A program made the translations under genes and the position numbers. From Opitutaceae bacterium (GTDB lineage Bacteria; Verrucomicrobiota; Verrucomicrobiia; Opitutales; Opitutaceae): 64,000 nt of DNA. Every line of letters begins with the position of its first letter. The stretch's first letter is position 1. The notes below the pieces were generated by a model. That model ran no database searches and had not been told where the DNA came from. It worked only from the letters and a program-made list of their open reading frames with translations. The stretch covers positions 55,477 to 119,476 of the forward strand of contig PLTZ01000005.1 in the NCBI GenBank assembly GCA_003164715.1, in the 5' to 3' direction. Positions 50,193-59,202 of this stretch are shown in pieces.

Positions 50193-52136
50193 ATGTCCAT
50201 CCCTTGGTGTCCGCACGGAAGGGCGCCTTCACCCAAGGCAAGACCGACGGCGCCCCTTTGTTGGCTCGTCGCCCTCTTGTTCCCGCTCGCGGTCGCCGCG
50301 CAAGCGCCGCGTTCGCCCGAGTATGAGACCGTCCAGAGGAACCTGGCGCAGGGCTGGAACACGTGGGACGTGTACAGCGTGGCGGCGCAAGCCCGTCTCC
50401 CTGAGGGATTCGCCCTGCGCGTGGGGCTCAAGCACAACTCGACGCTGTACGCCGACGCTTTCCTGCCCAACGTCCAGATAGGGCTCAGGGGCAAGGATGA
50501 GGAGGATGTGGTCCCGGGACCCCACACGTGGGACGGAAGCTACACGGAGCTGCGCTTCACCTGGCGCGGTCATGAGGTTCTCCTGCAGACGGCCCACGAC
50601 GGAGAGGACCTCGTAATGCTGGCGACCCCGGGGGCCCCGAAGACCTCCGTCCTCCCCTCCCTGATCATCTCGGCCGGCATCCTTTGGAACCGTCCGGGCG
50701 GCGCCGCGAAGTCCGGAGACCACATCGAATTCACAAACGGCTCGCGCCGGATCCCCGTCTACTGGACCGGGGCCGAGCAGGCTCCCGTCTCGATTGCCCT
50801 CGCCACGCCGTACTTCGCGGCGCAGTTCCAGAAGCCGATCGGCGTCTCCACCGGCCGCCCGAGGACGGTGGGGCAGATCCGCGCGGTCCTCGACCGCCAA
50901 CGGCCGCCGAGTACCGGCGTCCCGCGGGCGGTCGAGACCGTCATGGGCTGGGACACGATCTACGACCCGTCGCAGGCGCGCGTCATCTCGCCGGTCAGCC
51001 GCCTCTGGTCAACGGGATGGGGCGGCTACGTCCTCTTTGAGTGGGACACCTTCTTTGCAGCGACCCTGGCGGCGGTCGGCGACCGCGACCTGGCCTACGC
51101 CAACGCCATCGAGATCCTGAGGGAGGCCACACCGGCGGGCCTCGTCCCCAACTACGCCCGCCCCGGCGGCTGGAAGAGCTTCGATCGCTCCGAGTCCCCC
51201 GTGGGCGCCGTCACGGTGCTGAACATCTACAGGAGGTTTCACGACGCGTGGTTCCTGCGGGATACGTTCGAGCCGCTCCTCAGGTGGAACCGCTGGTGGA
51301 ATGAGCATCGCCAGCTCGACGGGTATCTTGTCCTCGGCACCGACGCGGACAACCGGCCCGTCAATCCCGACGACACCGCGGTCGGGACCCTGCAAGGCGC
51401 GAAGTATGAGGGACTCGACAACAGCCCCATGTACGACGACGCCCCGTTCCATGCCGACACGAACCGGATGCACCTTGCTGACGTCGGGATCATGGGCCTG
51501 TACGTCGCCGACTGCAGGGCGCTGGCCGAGATCGCGGACGTCCTCGGAAGGCACCCTGAGGCCCGGGAACTGCGGGCCCGCGGCGAGCGCTTCGCCGCCA
51601 GGCTCCAGACCCTCTGGGATGGGAAGACGGGGATGTTCCTCAACAGGAACCTCGACACGGGAATCCTTAGCCCGCGGATGTCGCCCACGAACTTCTACCC
51701 GATGGTGGGCGGGGTCGCGACCCCCGGGCAGGCCGAGCGCATGGTGAAGGAGCACCTGCTCAACCCGGGCGAGTTCTGGGGCGACTGGGTGATCCCGTCC
51801 ATCGCCCGGTCCGACCCCGCGTTCAAGGACCAGGACTACTGGCGCGGGCGGATCTGGGGTCCCATGAACTACCTGGTGTACCTCGGCCTCCTCAACTACG
51901 ACCAGCCCGGCGCGCGCAGGCAGTTTGCCCAGAAGTCGCTCGCCCTGTTCAACAAGGAGTGGACGGAGAAGGGCCACGTGCACGAGAACTACAACGCCAT
52001 CACGGGTTCGGGCGATGATGTCAGCAGCAGCGACCGATTCTACCACTGGGGCGCGCTGCTCGGCCTGATTGGCTATCTGGAGGACGCAAAGGCGGCGGAC
52101 AGCCCCGGGGCTGCCGCGCGCAGTTTCGATCGCTAA
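50193..52136 (+). CDS. MGH1/GH63-like glycoside hydrolase
   Basis: About 647 residues with a hydrophobic export-like segment (LCWLVALLFPLAVAAQA, about 22-38) and an (alpha/alpha)6 catalytic domain. Family marks: FEWDTFFAATLAAVGD with the likely general acid Asp, NYARPGGWKSFDRSESPVGA, DNSPMYDD, LADVGIMGLYVADCRALAEIA, and DYWRGRIWGPMNYLVYLGL followed by HENYNAITGSG. These match the GH63/mannosylglycerate-hydrolase-type group (MGH1-like). The substrate is probably an alpha-linked gluco- or manno-oligosaccharide in the periplasm. The start is uncertain: ATGs at 50148, 50178 and 50193 are all in frame. Confidence 0.85.
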   Translation: MSIPWCPHGRAPSPKARPTAPLCWLVALLFPLAVAAQAPRSPEYETVQRNLAQGWNTWDVYSVAAQARLPEGFALRVGLKHNSTLYADAFLPNVQIGLRGKDEEDVVPGPHTWDGSYTELRFTWRGHEVLLQTAHDGEDLVMLATPGAPKTSVLPSLIISAGILWNRPGGAAKSGDHIEFTNGSRRIPVYWTGAEQAPVSIALATPYFAAQFQKPIGVSTGRPRTVGQIRAVLDRQRPPSTGVPRAVETVMGWDTIYDPSQARVISPVSRLWSTGWGGYVLFEWDTFFAATLAAVGDRDLAYANAIEILREATPAGLVPNYARPGGWKSFDRSESPVGAVTVLNIYRRFHDAWFLRDTFEPLLRWNRWWNEHRQLDGYLVLGTDADNRPVNPDDTAVGTLQGAKYEGLDNSPMYDDAPFHADTNRMHLADVGIMGLYVADCRALAEIADVLGRHPEARELRARGERFAARLQTLWDGKTGMFLNRNLDTGILSPRMSPTNFYPMVGGVATPGQAERMVKEHLLNPGEFWGDWVIPSIARSDPAFKDQDYWRGRIWGPMNYLVYLGLLNYDQPGARRQFAQKSLALFNKEWTEKGHVHENYNAITGSGDDVSSSDRFYHWGALLGLIGYLEDAKAADSPGAAARSFDR

Positions 52137-52167
52137 GCAGGCCTATGGTGTCTATGGCCATCGCCTT

Positions 52168-52701
52168 ATGAGACGGCTTCTCCTCTTCATCGTCGTCGCA
52201 TTCGGCGTCTACGCCGCCGTCAAGCAGTTCGAGCCGGCGGTGCGGTTCAGCAGGGCCGAGGACGTGCTCCAGGTCAAACGGCTTCAACTCAGCGGCGAGA
52301 TCGCCCGCGAGGAGTTCCAGCCCCGCCGCGCGCCCTACCTCGCCGTCTACCACGGCGCCAGCTGGTGCCCGCCCTGCCAGCAGTTCTCGCCGCGCCTCTC
52401 CAAGTTCTACCGCGACGCGGACAAGAGCAAGGCCCGGTTCCAGCTCATCATGGTCAACTATGACCCGTCCGACGCGGCCATGGCGGCCTACATGCGCCAG
52501 CACAAGATGGAGTTCCCGGCGGTGCGCCGCGGCGATGCCGGCGGCTGGGGATCCGCCACGGGCACCGGGATACCCAATCTGATGATCATCGATACCGCCA
52601 CGAACAAGGTCGTGTCCTCGTCGTTCAACGGATCCGAATACCAAGGTTGCGACGTGCCGCTCGGGGTCCTGAAGACCATCATCGCGCAAGGTCACCCCTA
52701 G
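52168..52701 (+). CDS. membrane-anchored thioredoxin-like protein
   Basis: A 177-residue protein with an N-terminal TM (residues 4-18) and a thioredoxin/TlpA-nucleoredoxin-like domain. The active site is HGASWCPPCQQFSPRL (CPPC), and the cis-Pro strand is TGIPNLMIID. It is likely a periplasmic disulfide reductase or redox partner. It begins 31 bp after the hydrolase stop, on the same strand, and may be co-transcribed. The ATG at 52168 is the only start that gives a clean TM at the N-terminus. Confidence 0.88.
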   Translation: MRRLLLFIVVAFGVYAAVKQFEPAVRFSRAEDVLQVKRLQLSGEIAREEFQPRRAPYLAVYHGASWCPPCQQFSPRLSKFYRDADKSKARFQLIMVNYDPSDAAMAAYMRQHKMEFPAVRRGDAGGWGSATGTGIPNLMIIDTATNKVVSSSFNGSEYQGCDVPLGVLKTIIAQGHP

Positions 52702-52721
52702 GCCATCAGCACCGGCGGCCG

Positions 52722-55604
52722 TCACGGGACGGCCGGGCGCAGTGCGGCGGACTGCATCGCCACCTCGGAGTCGCCTGGGGCCAGGCCCTGCGCCTGCGTC
52801 GTCAGTCGGATCGTCCCGGGGTCCCCCGCGGCCTGCACGATCACCTGGGCCAAGCCGTTGAAGAGGCGGCGCTGCCATTGGGGCGCGGGGGTCACGACTT
52901 GCACCGCGCCCAGCCGGGTGAGTTCGGGCATGTGGTTCTTGCCGTCCCCGTACGGGGTCACGATCAGCTGGATGCGATTGGATCCGGCGACCAGAAGGCT
53001 GGGATCGATGCGTAGCGAGGGGCCGTCGTTCGAGGTGTCCAAGTCGCGGGCCAGCTCGCGGCCGTTCAGCCATAGGGTCGTTCTCATGCCGAGGGCTGGC
53101 AGGAACAGGTGCCATTCAACGCCGGGAGCCACAGCGTCGACCGCGAACGTCCCCGAAAGGTCGTAGACCTCGCCCGGTTTTGGAAGGGGGGCCTTCCAGT
53201 TGCCCAGGCGGGGGAACGGCGGCAACGACTCCGGGGCGGAGGGCGCCGCCGTGCCCGGGGGCGCGATGCGCCCCCTCCAGTCGCCGATTGTGAGGAGGCC
53301 GTATCCGTCCACGAACCTGTCCGGCTCGTGGCTGCTGGGGTCGCCGTTGCCGACGCCGATGATCCGGCCGCCCGCGACCTTGAATCTGACAAGATTGTCC
53401 GCGGTGGGCACGAGGCGTCCCTTGGCGTCGACGGCGGTGACCGTGAAAACGGCAACGTCCTCGCCATCGGCCCTGATGGTCGCGCGGTCCGGCGCAAGCG
53501 CGATCGCCGCGGGCTCGCCTGTCGTCTCCACGCGGACGGTCGCGACCACGCGCCCCCCTGTGGTTCCGCGGGCCTCGAGCACGCCGGGCTCGTAGGCGAC
53601 CGGCCACTCGAGGTGCGCGTTCCGCGGCATAGGCTTCGCGCCCAGCGACCTTCCGTTCAGGGTGAGCTCGACCTCGTCGCAGTTGCTGTAGCACCAGACA
53701 CTGATCTTCTGCCCCACCATGCCCGGCCAGTTCCAGTGCGGGAAGATGTGGACGACCGGCTCGTCGGTCCACCAGGCCTTGAGGTAGTAGCTGCCGTCCT
53801 TGGGAAAGCCGCAGAGGTCCAGGATGCCGGACTGCGAGCTGACCTGCGGCCAGTCATACGGGTTGGGCTCCCCCCGGTAGTCGAAGCCGGTCCAGTAGAA
53901 TAGCCCGGCCAGGAACGGCCGCGCGGCGTAGTGCTGCCAGCCCTGCTCCATGTTGCCGCCCGACGAGGCGTCCATGAGCGGCGCCAGGTGCCCGCCCTTC
54001 GGGTCGTCAACGTAGACGCCGCGCGTCTGCCGGGTGGTCGACTCTTCCGTGCCGACGCCGGGCTGGCGGGGATAGTCCGCGTGCTGCTTGTCGGTGTCGC
54101 TCTGCATGATGTAGTTGTAGCCGACGACGTCGATGACGCTCGAGATCCCGCCCCAGCCGCCGCTGTTGGCCACCGTGGTCCTGCGCGTTGGGTCCAGGCG
54201 CTGCGCGAACGCCTGCATGGACGCGGCGATGCGCGCGCCCTTGATGTTGCCCTCGATGGCCCACTCCTCGTTGCCGAGCGACCAGAGGATGACGCTCGGG
54301 TGGTTGCGGTCGCGCCGGATCATGCTCTCGAGCTGGCCCATCTGCTCGGGACTCGGACCCATCAGGCGGTTCTCGTCGAGCACCAGGAGGCCGAGGCGGT
54401 CGCACGCCTCGAGGAGCTCGGGCGCGGGGGGGTTGTGCGAGCAGCGCAGGGCATTGCAGCCCATCTCCTTCAGGCGGGCGATGCGGAAGTCCTGCAGGGC
54501 GTCCGGCACCGCGACCCCGACCCCGGCGATGTCCTGGTGGTTGTTCGTGCCCTTGATCTCGACGCGCTTGCCGTTGAGGAAGAACCCGCGGTCGGGATCG
54601 AAGCTCACGGTGCGGATGCCGAAGGGGGTCTCGTACCGGTCGACCACGGCGCCCGCGGAGCGCAGGGTCGTGACGAGGCGGTAGAGCGTTGGCGACTCGA
54701 GCGACCAGAGCCTGGGATGCGGGACGCTGATCGCGCAGGGAAACTCCCCGGTCGCTCCGGCGGCGACGACGACATTGCGTACGGCCCCCTCGGCCACGGC
54801 ACCGCCGGCGGCGTCCTCGATCCTTTGCTCGATGTCAAGGGTCGCATCGGCCCCGCCCTCGTTGTCGACATTCGTGCGGGCCGTGACCACCGCGGAGTCG
54901 CCCTGCGCGGCCGAGGTCACGAACGTCCCCCAGTGCGCAACGTGCACCGGCCGCGTCTTGGTCATCCATACGTGCCGGTAGATGCCCGCCCCCTCGTAGA
55001 ACCACCCCTCCTCCATCGTGGCGTCGACCCGGACGGCGATCGTGTTCTCGCCGCCGTAGTTCAGGTAGTCGGTGAGATCGTAGCGGAAGCTTGTGTAGCC
55101 GCTCGGCTGGCGGCCCAAGTAGAAGCCGTTGACCCAGACGACCGAGTCGCGGAAGACGCCGTCAAATTCCACGCCGATGCGCCGGCCGAGGTCGGAGGCC
55201 GGGATGGAGAAGGCCTTCCGGTACCAGCCGATGCTGCGCTCCGGGAAGCTCCGGCCGACGGCCTTGTAGCCGTGGCTCGGGCTCGCGCCCGCGGCGAACG
55301 GGGCCTCGACCGCCCAGTCGTGAGGAAGGTCCAGGAGCCGCCAGGCCGAGTCGTTGAACTTCGCTGCCGCCGGCCCGTCCCCGTAGCCCGCCTTGGCGAA
55401 ATACGAGAAATAGCCCGTGCCATGCTCGAAGTCCTTTGCAGGGTCGAAGGGGTGTCCGAACGCGAACCGCCAGTTCGCATCCATGAGCAGCCGCTGCCTT
55501 GGAGATGGGGCGGGTCCCGTGGGCTGCCCCGGTCCATCGGTTGCCGGGGCGCCCATGAGGGCCAGGGGAAGAAGCAGGACGATCAGGGTGTGTGTGGGGT
55601 GCAT
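52722..55604 (-). CDS. secreted GH2-family beta-galactosidase
   Basis: A 960-residue exported enzyme (signal peptide 1-18). Order: GH2 N-terminal sugar-binding domain (LPHDWAVEAPF; GWYRKAFSIP; VWVNGFYLGRQPSGYTSF), immunoglobulin-like domain, TIM barrel with KGTNNHQD and RCSHNPPAPELLEACDRLG, the acid/base Glu in LWSLGNEEWAIEG, a nucleophile Glu likely in GVGTEESTTR, DUF4982-like and additional beta domains (AIALAPDRATIRADGEDVAVF). The C-terminus (from about 830) is a further galactose-binding-like domain. It probably releases beta-galactose from plant or algal polysaccharide side chains. It follows kdpE on the same strand after 51 bp. Confidence 0.92.
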   Translation of the reverse strand: MHPTHTLIVLLLPLALMGAPATDGPGQPTGPAPSPRQRLLMDANWRFAFGHPFDPAKDFEHGTGYFSYFAKAGYGDGPAAAKFNDSAWRLLDLPHDWAVEAPFAAGASPSHGYKAVGRSFPERSIGWYRKAFSIPASDLGRRIGVEFDGVFRDSVVWVNGFYLGRQPSGYTSFRYDLTDYLNYGGENTIAVRVDATMEEGWFYEGAGIYRHVWMTKTRPVHVAHWGTFVTSAAQGDSAVVTARTNVDNEGGADATLDIEQRIEDAAGGAVAEGAVRNVVVAAGATGEFPCAISVPHPRLWSLESPTLYRLVTTLRSAGAVVDRYETPFGIRTVSFDPDRGFFLNGKRVEIKGTNNHQDIAGVGVAVPDALQDFRIARLKEMGCNALRCSHNPPAPELLEACDRLGLLVLDENRLMGPSPEQMGQLESMIRRDRNHPSVILWSLGNEEWAIEGNIKGARIAASMQAFAQRLDPTRRTTVANSGGWGGISSVIDVVGYNYIMQSDTDKQHADYPRQPGVGTEESTTRQTRGVYVDDPKGGHLAPLMDASSGGNMEQGWQHYAARPFLAGLFYWTGFDYRGEPNPYDWPQVSSQSGILDLCGFPKDGSYYLKAWWTDEPVVHIFPHWNWPGMVGQKISVWCYSNCDEVELTLNGRSLGAKPMPRNAHLEWPVAYEPGVLEARGTTGGRVVATVRVETTGEPAAIALAPDRATIRADGEDVAVFTVTAVDAKGRLVPTADNLVRFKVAGGRIIGVGNGDPSSHEPDRFVDGYGLLTIGDWRGRIAPPGTAAPSAPESLPPFPRLGNWKAPLPKPGEVYDLSGTFAVDAVAPGVEWHLFLPALGMRTTLWLNGRELARDLDTSNDGPSLRIDPSLLVAGSNRIQLIVTPYGDGKNHMPELTRLGAVQVVTPAPQWQRRLFNGLAQVIVQAAGDPGTIRLTTQAQGLAPGDSEVAMQSAALRPAVP

Positions 55605-55655
55605 GGGGTTGGGAAGGTGCCGGCGGCGGCCGCCGAAATGGGGCGGGCTCGGCGA

Positions 55656-56351
55656 TCACTCCCCTTCAAAACGATAACCGACGCCGAGCACGGTCTTGAA
55701 GAGTTTCGGGTGCTTCTGGTCCTCCTCGAGCTTGCGGCGCAGCCGGTCGACGTACACGCGCAGGTAATGCGTCTGCTCCTCTGCATTCGGCCCCCAGATG
55801 TCCCTCAGGATCTGCCTGTGGGTCAGCACCTTGCCCCGGTGGGTCACGAGCAGGCGAAGCAGCGCGTATTCCCTGGCGGTCAGCGCCACCTGAGCGCCGC
55901 CCCGGGCCACCGTCTTTCGGGCGAGATCCACCTCGATCGCCCCGAACCGAACCACGCTGATCCCGTCGCCGGGCTTTGAATGGCGCAGCATGACGCGAAG
56001 GCGCGCGAGCAGTTCCCGTGCGTTGAAGGGCTTTGTCAGGTAGTCGTCGGCGCCCGCGTCGAGCGCGGCGACCTTGACGTCCTCGTGGCCCAGGACGGAG
56101 AGGATCAGGATCGGCACCTGCGTCCATTCGCGCAGGCGCCTGAGGACATCGACGCCGGAGATGTCGGGCAGGCCCAGGTCGAGCACGACGACGTCCGGTC
56201 GCCTGAACGCGATCTCATTCAGGCCAACCTGTCCGCAGTCGCAGTCCCTCACCGAGAATCCCCCGGACTCGAGCGTCACGCGCAGGAGACGGCGGATCTG
56301 GATCTCGTCGTCAATGACCACCACCTCGGGCTTTCGCGTTTCGGCAGGCAT
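55656..56351 (-). CDS. kdpE: KdpE-type OmpR-family response regulator
   Basis: A 231-residue regulator. The receiver has acidic pair VVVIDDEIQI, phospho-acceptor Asp in VVVLDLGLPDISG (near 57), Thr/Ser in ILSVLGHEDV and Lys in YLTKPFNARELLAR. The OmpR-type winged helix follows (LTAREYALLRLLVTHRGKVLTHRQIL, then TQTHYLRVYVDRLRRKLE), and the sequence fits KdpE. It is encoded after kdpC on the same strand, 146 bp away, as in kdp operons. No kdpD-like sensor kinase is in the window, so its input is unknown. Confidence 0.9.
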   Translation of the reverse strand: MPAETRKPEVVVIDDEIQIRRLLRVTLESGGFSVRDCDCGQVGLNEIAFRRPDVVVLDLGLPDISGVDVLRRLREWTQVPILILSVLGHEDVKVAALDAGADDYLTKPFNARELLARLRVMLRHSKPGDGISVVRFGAIEVDLARKTVARGGAQVALTAREYALLRLLVTHRGKVLTHRQILRDIWGPNAEEQTHYLRVYVDRLRRKLEEDQKHPKLFKTVLGVGYRFEGE

Positions 56352-56497
56352 CCGTTTGGCACATCCTCTGGCATTCGGCGGCCGAGGTAAACCGCGAATG
56401 CACTGCCCGCAGGCCGGGCTCCCCTGGGCACCCGGTTCCGGCCCACCTCACGGCACAGCGCGCAGCCAGGCACGCTTGCCGGGAAAAGGACGCCCCG

Positions 56498-57091
56498 TCA
56501 GGACTTCTTGGCGCCCTCCGCGTCCAGCGCCAGATTCAGGAGCAACACGTTGACCCGGGCCTCGCCGAGGAATCCCCACTGAGGCGGCTCGACAAACCTT
56601 TCCACAAGCGCCCGCACTTGGTCCTCCGGGACGGCGCGCGCCGCGGCAACGCGGGCAACCTGGAACCGCGCCGACTCCGGGCTGATGTGCGGGTCGAGGC
56701 CGCTCGCCGACGCATAGACCAGGTCCGCCGGGACCGGGGCGTCGGCCGCAAGCTTGTGGGCGTCGCGCAGCGCCTTGGCGTTGGTGCGGACATTGGTCTG
56801 GAGCTGCGCGCTCGTCGGGCCGAGATTGCTGCCGCTCGACGCGTTGAGACCCGAGGCGCCGGTGCCGTAGGTGGCGGCCGAGGGCCTCGGCCAGAAATAT
56901 GTCGGGCCCTGAAACTGCTGCGCCAGGAGCTCGGAGCCCACGAGCTTTCCGTCCCGCTCGACAAGGCTGCCGTTCGCCTGCTGCTTAAACGCCGTCTGGG
57001 CAAGCGCAGTGATCGCTATGGGATATACGACGCCCGTGATGAGCGTCCACACGAGCGTCTGCCGAATGGCCTGAATGATAAGTTTGATCAT
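56498..57091 (-). CDS. kdpC: K+-transporting ATPase C subunit
   Basis: A 197-residue subunit with one N-terminal TM (residues 10-30; LVWTLITGVVYPIAITALAQ). Family motifs include GSLVERDGKLVGSELLAQQF, YFWPRPSAATYGTGASGLNASSGSNLGP and ASASGLDPHISPESAR, ending with a QWGFLGEARVNVLLLNLAL segment. KdpC stabilises the KdpFABC complex and affects ATP use. It lies 28 bp after kdpB. Confidence 0.96.
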   Translation of the reverse strand: MIKLIIQAIRQTLVWTLITGVVYPIAITALAQTAFKQQANGSLVERDGKLVGSELLAQQFQGPTYFWPRPSAATYGTGASGLNASSGSNLGPTSAQLQTNVRTNAKALRDAHKLAADAPVPADLVYASASGLDPHISPESARFQVARVAAARAVPEDQVRALVERFVEPPQWGFLGEARVNVLLLNLALDAEGAKKS

Positions 57092-57119
57092 GAGTTGCTT
57101 CCTTTCGGGCTTGGCGGGT

Positions 57120-59180
57120 TCAGGGCGCGAGGTGGAGCGCGACGAGCGCGATGTCGATCAGCTTGATGAAGAGGAACGGAACGAGAATGCCGCCGATGCC
57201 GTAGATGAGCATGTTCTTGCGCAGGATCACCTTCGCGCCGAGCGGCTCGTACTTTACGCCGCGCAGCGCCAGCGGGATCAGCGCCACGATGATCAGCGCG
57301 TTGAAGATGACGGCGCTCAGGATCGCGCTCTGCGGCGAGTGCAGGAACATGATGTTGTAGGCCTGCAGCGGCCCGAAGCCCCCCTTCTCCGTCGCGTAGA
57401 GCAGGCCGAACATCGCCGGCAGGATCGCGAAGTACTTCGAGACGTCGTTCGCGATGCTGAAGGTCGTGAGCGCCCCCCGGGTCATGAGCAGCTGCTTGCC
57501 GATCTCGACGACTTCGATCAGCTTCGTCGGGTTGCTGTCCAGGTCCACCATGTTGCCGGCCTCGCGCGCGGCCTGGGTGCCTGTGTTCATGGCGACGCCC
57601 ACGTCGGCCTGCGCGAGGGATGGCGCGTCGTTCGTGCCGTCGCCGATCATCGCGATCAGCTTGCCGCCCTCCTGCTCCTTGCGGATCCGCGCAAGCTTGT
57701 CCTCGGGCCTGGCCTGGGCGATGAAGTCGTCCACGCCCGCCTCGGCGGCGATGGCGGCCGCCGTGAGCGGGTTGTCGCCGGTGATCATCACGGTGCGGAT
57801 GCCCATGGCGCGGAGCTGCTCGAACCTTTCCTTGATGCCCCCCTTGACGATGTCCTTGAGCAGGATGGCGCCGAGGACGCGCTTGTTCTCGGCCACGACG
57901 AGCGGCGTGCCGCCTTCCTTCGAGATCCGCTCCACCACGGCCGCGACCTCGTCGGGGTAGGCGCCGCCCTGCGCGACCACCCACGCCTTCACGCTCTCCG
58001 AGGCGCCTTTGCGGATGCGCTGGTCGCCCAGATCGACGCCGCTCATGCGCGTCTGCGCCGAAAACGGAACGAACGACGCATGGGGCTCGGCGACGTCGCG
58101 ACCCCTGAGGCCAAAGCTGTCCTTGGCGAGGGTGACGATGCTGCGTCCCTCCGGCGTCTCGTCGGCGAGCGAGGCGAGCTGCGCCGAGTCGGCGAGCTGC
58201 TTGATGTCGACGCCGGGTGCGGGGATGAACTCGGTCGCCATGCGGTTTCCGAGCGTGATCGTGCCGGTCTTGTCGAGGAGCAGCACGTCGACGTCGCCCG
58301 CCGCCTCAACGGCGCGACCGGACGTCGCCAGGACGTTACGGCGCATCAGCCTGTCGATGCCCGCTATCCCGATCGCGCTCAGCAGGCCGCCTATCGTCGT
58401 CGGTATCAGGCAGACGATGAGCGACAGGAGCACCGGAAGGGAGGTGAGGACCGCTCCGGTCTGGTTCGCCGCCTTCTGGTCGTAGATCGCCATCGACGGC
58501 AGGACGAGCACGACGACGATGAAGAGCGCCGTCAGGCTGATGAGCACGATGTTCAGCGCGATCTCGTTTGGCGTGAGCTGGCGGCGGGCGCCCTCGATCA
58601 TCAGGATCATCCTGTCCAGGAAGGAGTTTCCCTCCTCCGCGGTCACGCGGATGACGATCCGGTCGCTCGTGACGCGCGTGCCGCCGGTGACGGCGCTGCG
58701 GTCCCCGCCGCTCTCCCGGATCACGGGCGCGGACTCTCCGGTGATCGCCGATTCATCGACCGTGGCGATGCCCTCGACGACCTCCCCGTCCGCCCCGATC
58801 AGGTCGCCGGCCGTGCACACGATTCGGTCGCCAATCTTCAGCTCGCTGCTCGAGACCGGCACCTCGCGGCCGTCGACCAGCTTGCGGACGGTCGTCTTGG
58901 TCCGCATCTTGCGCAGCTCGTCCGCGTGCGCCTTGCCCCGGCCCTCGGCCATCGCCTCGGCGAAGTTCGCGAAGAGGCAGGTGAACCACAGCCAGAGGCA
59001 GATCTGCAGGTTGAAGCTCGAGAAGTCGACGAACAGCCAGACCGTCGTCAGGATCGAGCCGAGCCACACGACGAACATGACGAGGTTCTTGATCTCGTCC
59101 TTCGGGTGGAGCTTCTTGAACGAGCCGATCATCGCCTGGCGGACCAGCGAGGAATAGTTGATGGTGAAGGAGGTGCTCAT
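57120..59180 (-). CDS. kdpB: K+-transporting P-type ATPase B subunit
   Basis: A 686-residue type Ia P-type ATPase. The phosphorylation site is [13 protein letters not shown] (near Asp307), the actuator motif is ITGESAPV, the nucleotide domain has [10 protein letters not shown], and the hinge is [25 protein letters not shown]. Seven TMs are expected. It drives K+ uptake through KdpA at very low external K+. The ATG at 59180 is chosen ([11 protein letters not shown]); the frame to 59396 reads into kdpA. kdpA ends 22 bp upstream. Confidence 0.97.
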   Translation of the reverse strand: MSTSFTINYSSLVRQAMIGSFKKLHPKDEIKNLVMFVVWLGSILTTVWLFVDFSSFNLQICLWLWFTCLFANFAEAMAEGRGKAHADELRKMRTKTTVRKLVDGREVPVSSSELKIGDRIVCTAGDLIGADGEVVEGIATVDESAITGESAPVIRESGGDRSAVTGGTRVTSDRIVIRVTAEEGNSFLDRMILMIEGARRQLTPNEIALNIVLISLTALFIVVVLVLPSMAIYDQKAANQTGAVLTSLPVLLSLIVCLIPTTIGGLLSAIGIAGIDRLMRRNVLATSGRAVEAAGDVDVLLLDKTGTITLGNRMATEFIPAPGVDIKQLADSAQLASLADETPEGRSIVTLAKDSFGLRGRDVAEPHASFVPFSAQTRMSGVDLGDQRIRKGASESVKAWVVAQGGAYPDEVAAVVERISKEGGTPLVVAENKRVLGAILLKDIVKGGIKERFEQLRAMGIRTVMITGDNPLTAAAIAAEAGVDDFIAQARPEDKLARIRKEQEGGKLIAMIGDGTNDAPSLAQADVGVAMNTGTQAAREAGNMVDLDSNPTKLIEVVEIGKQLLMTRGALTTFSIANDVSKYFAILPAMFGLLYATEKGGFGPLQAYNIMFLHSPQSAILSAVIFNALIIVALIPLALRGVKYEPLGAKVILRKNMLIYGIGGILVPFLFIKLIDIALVALHLAP

Positions 59181-59202
59181 GGTCGGGACTTTTCGGTGAA
59201 GG

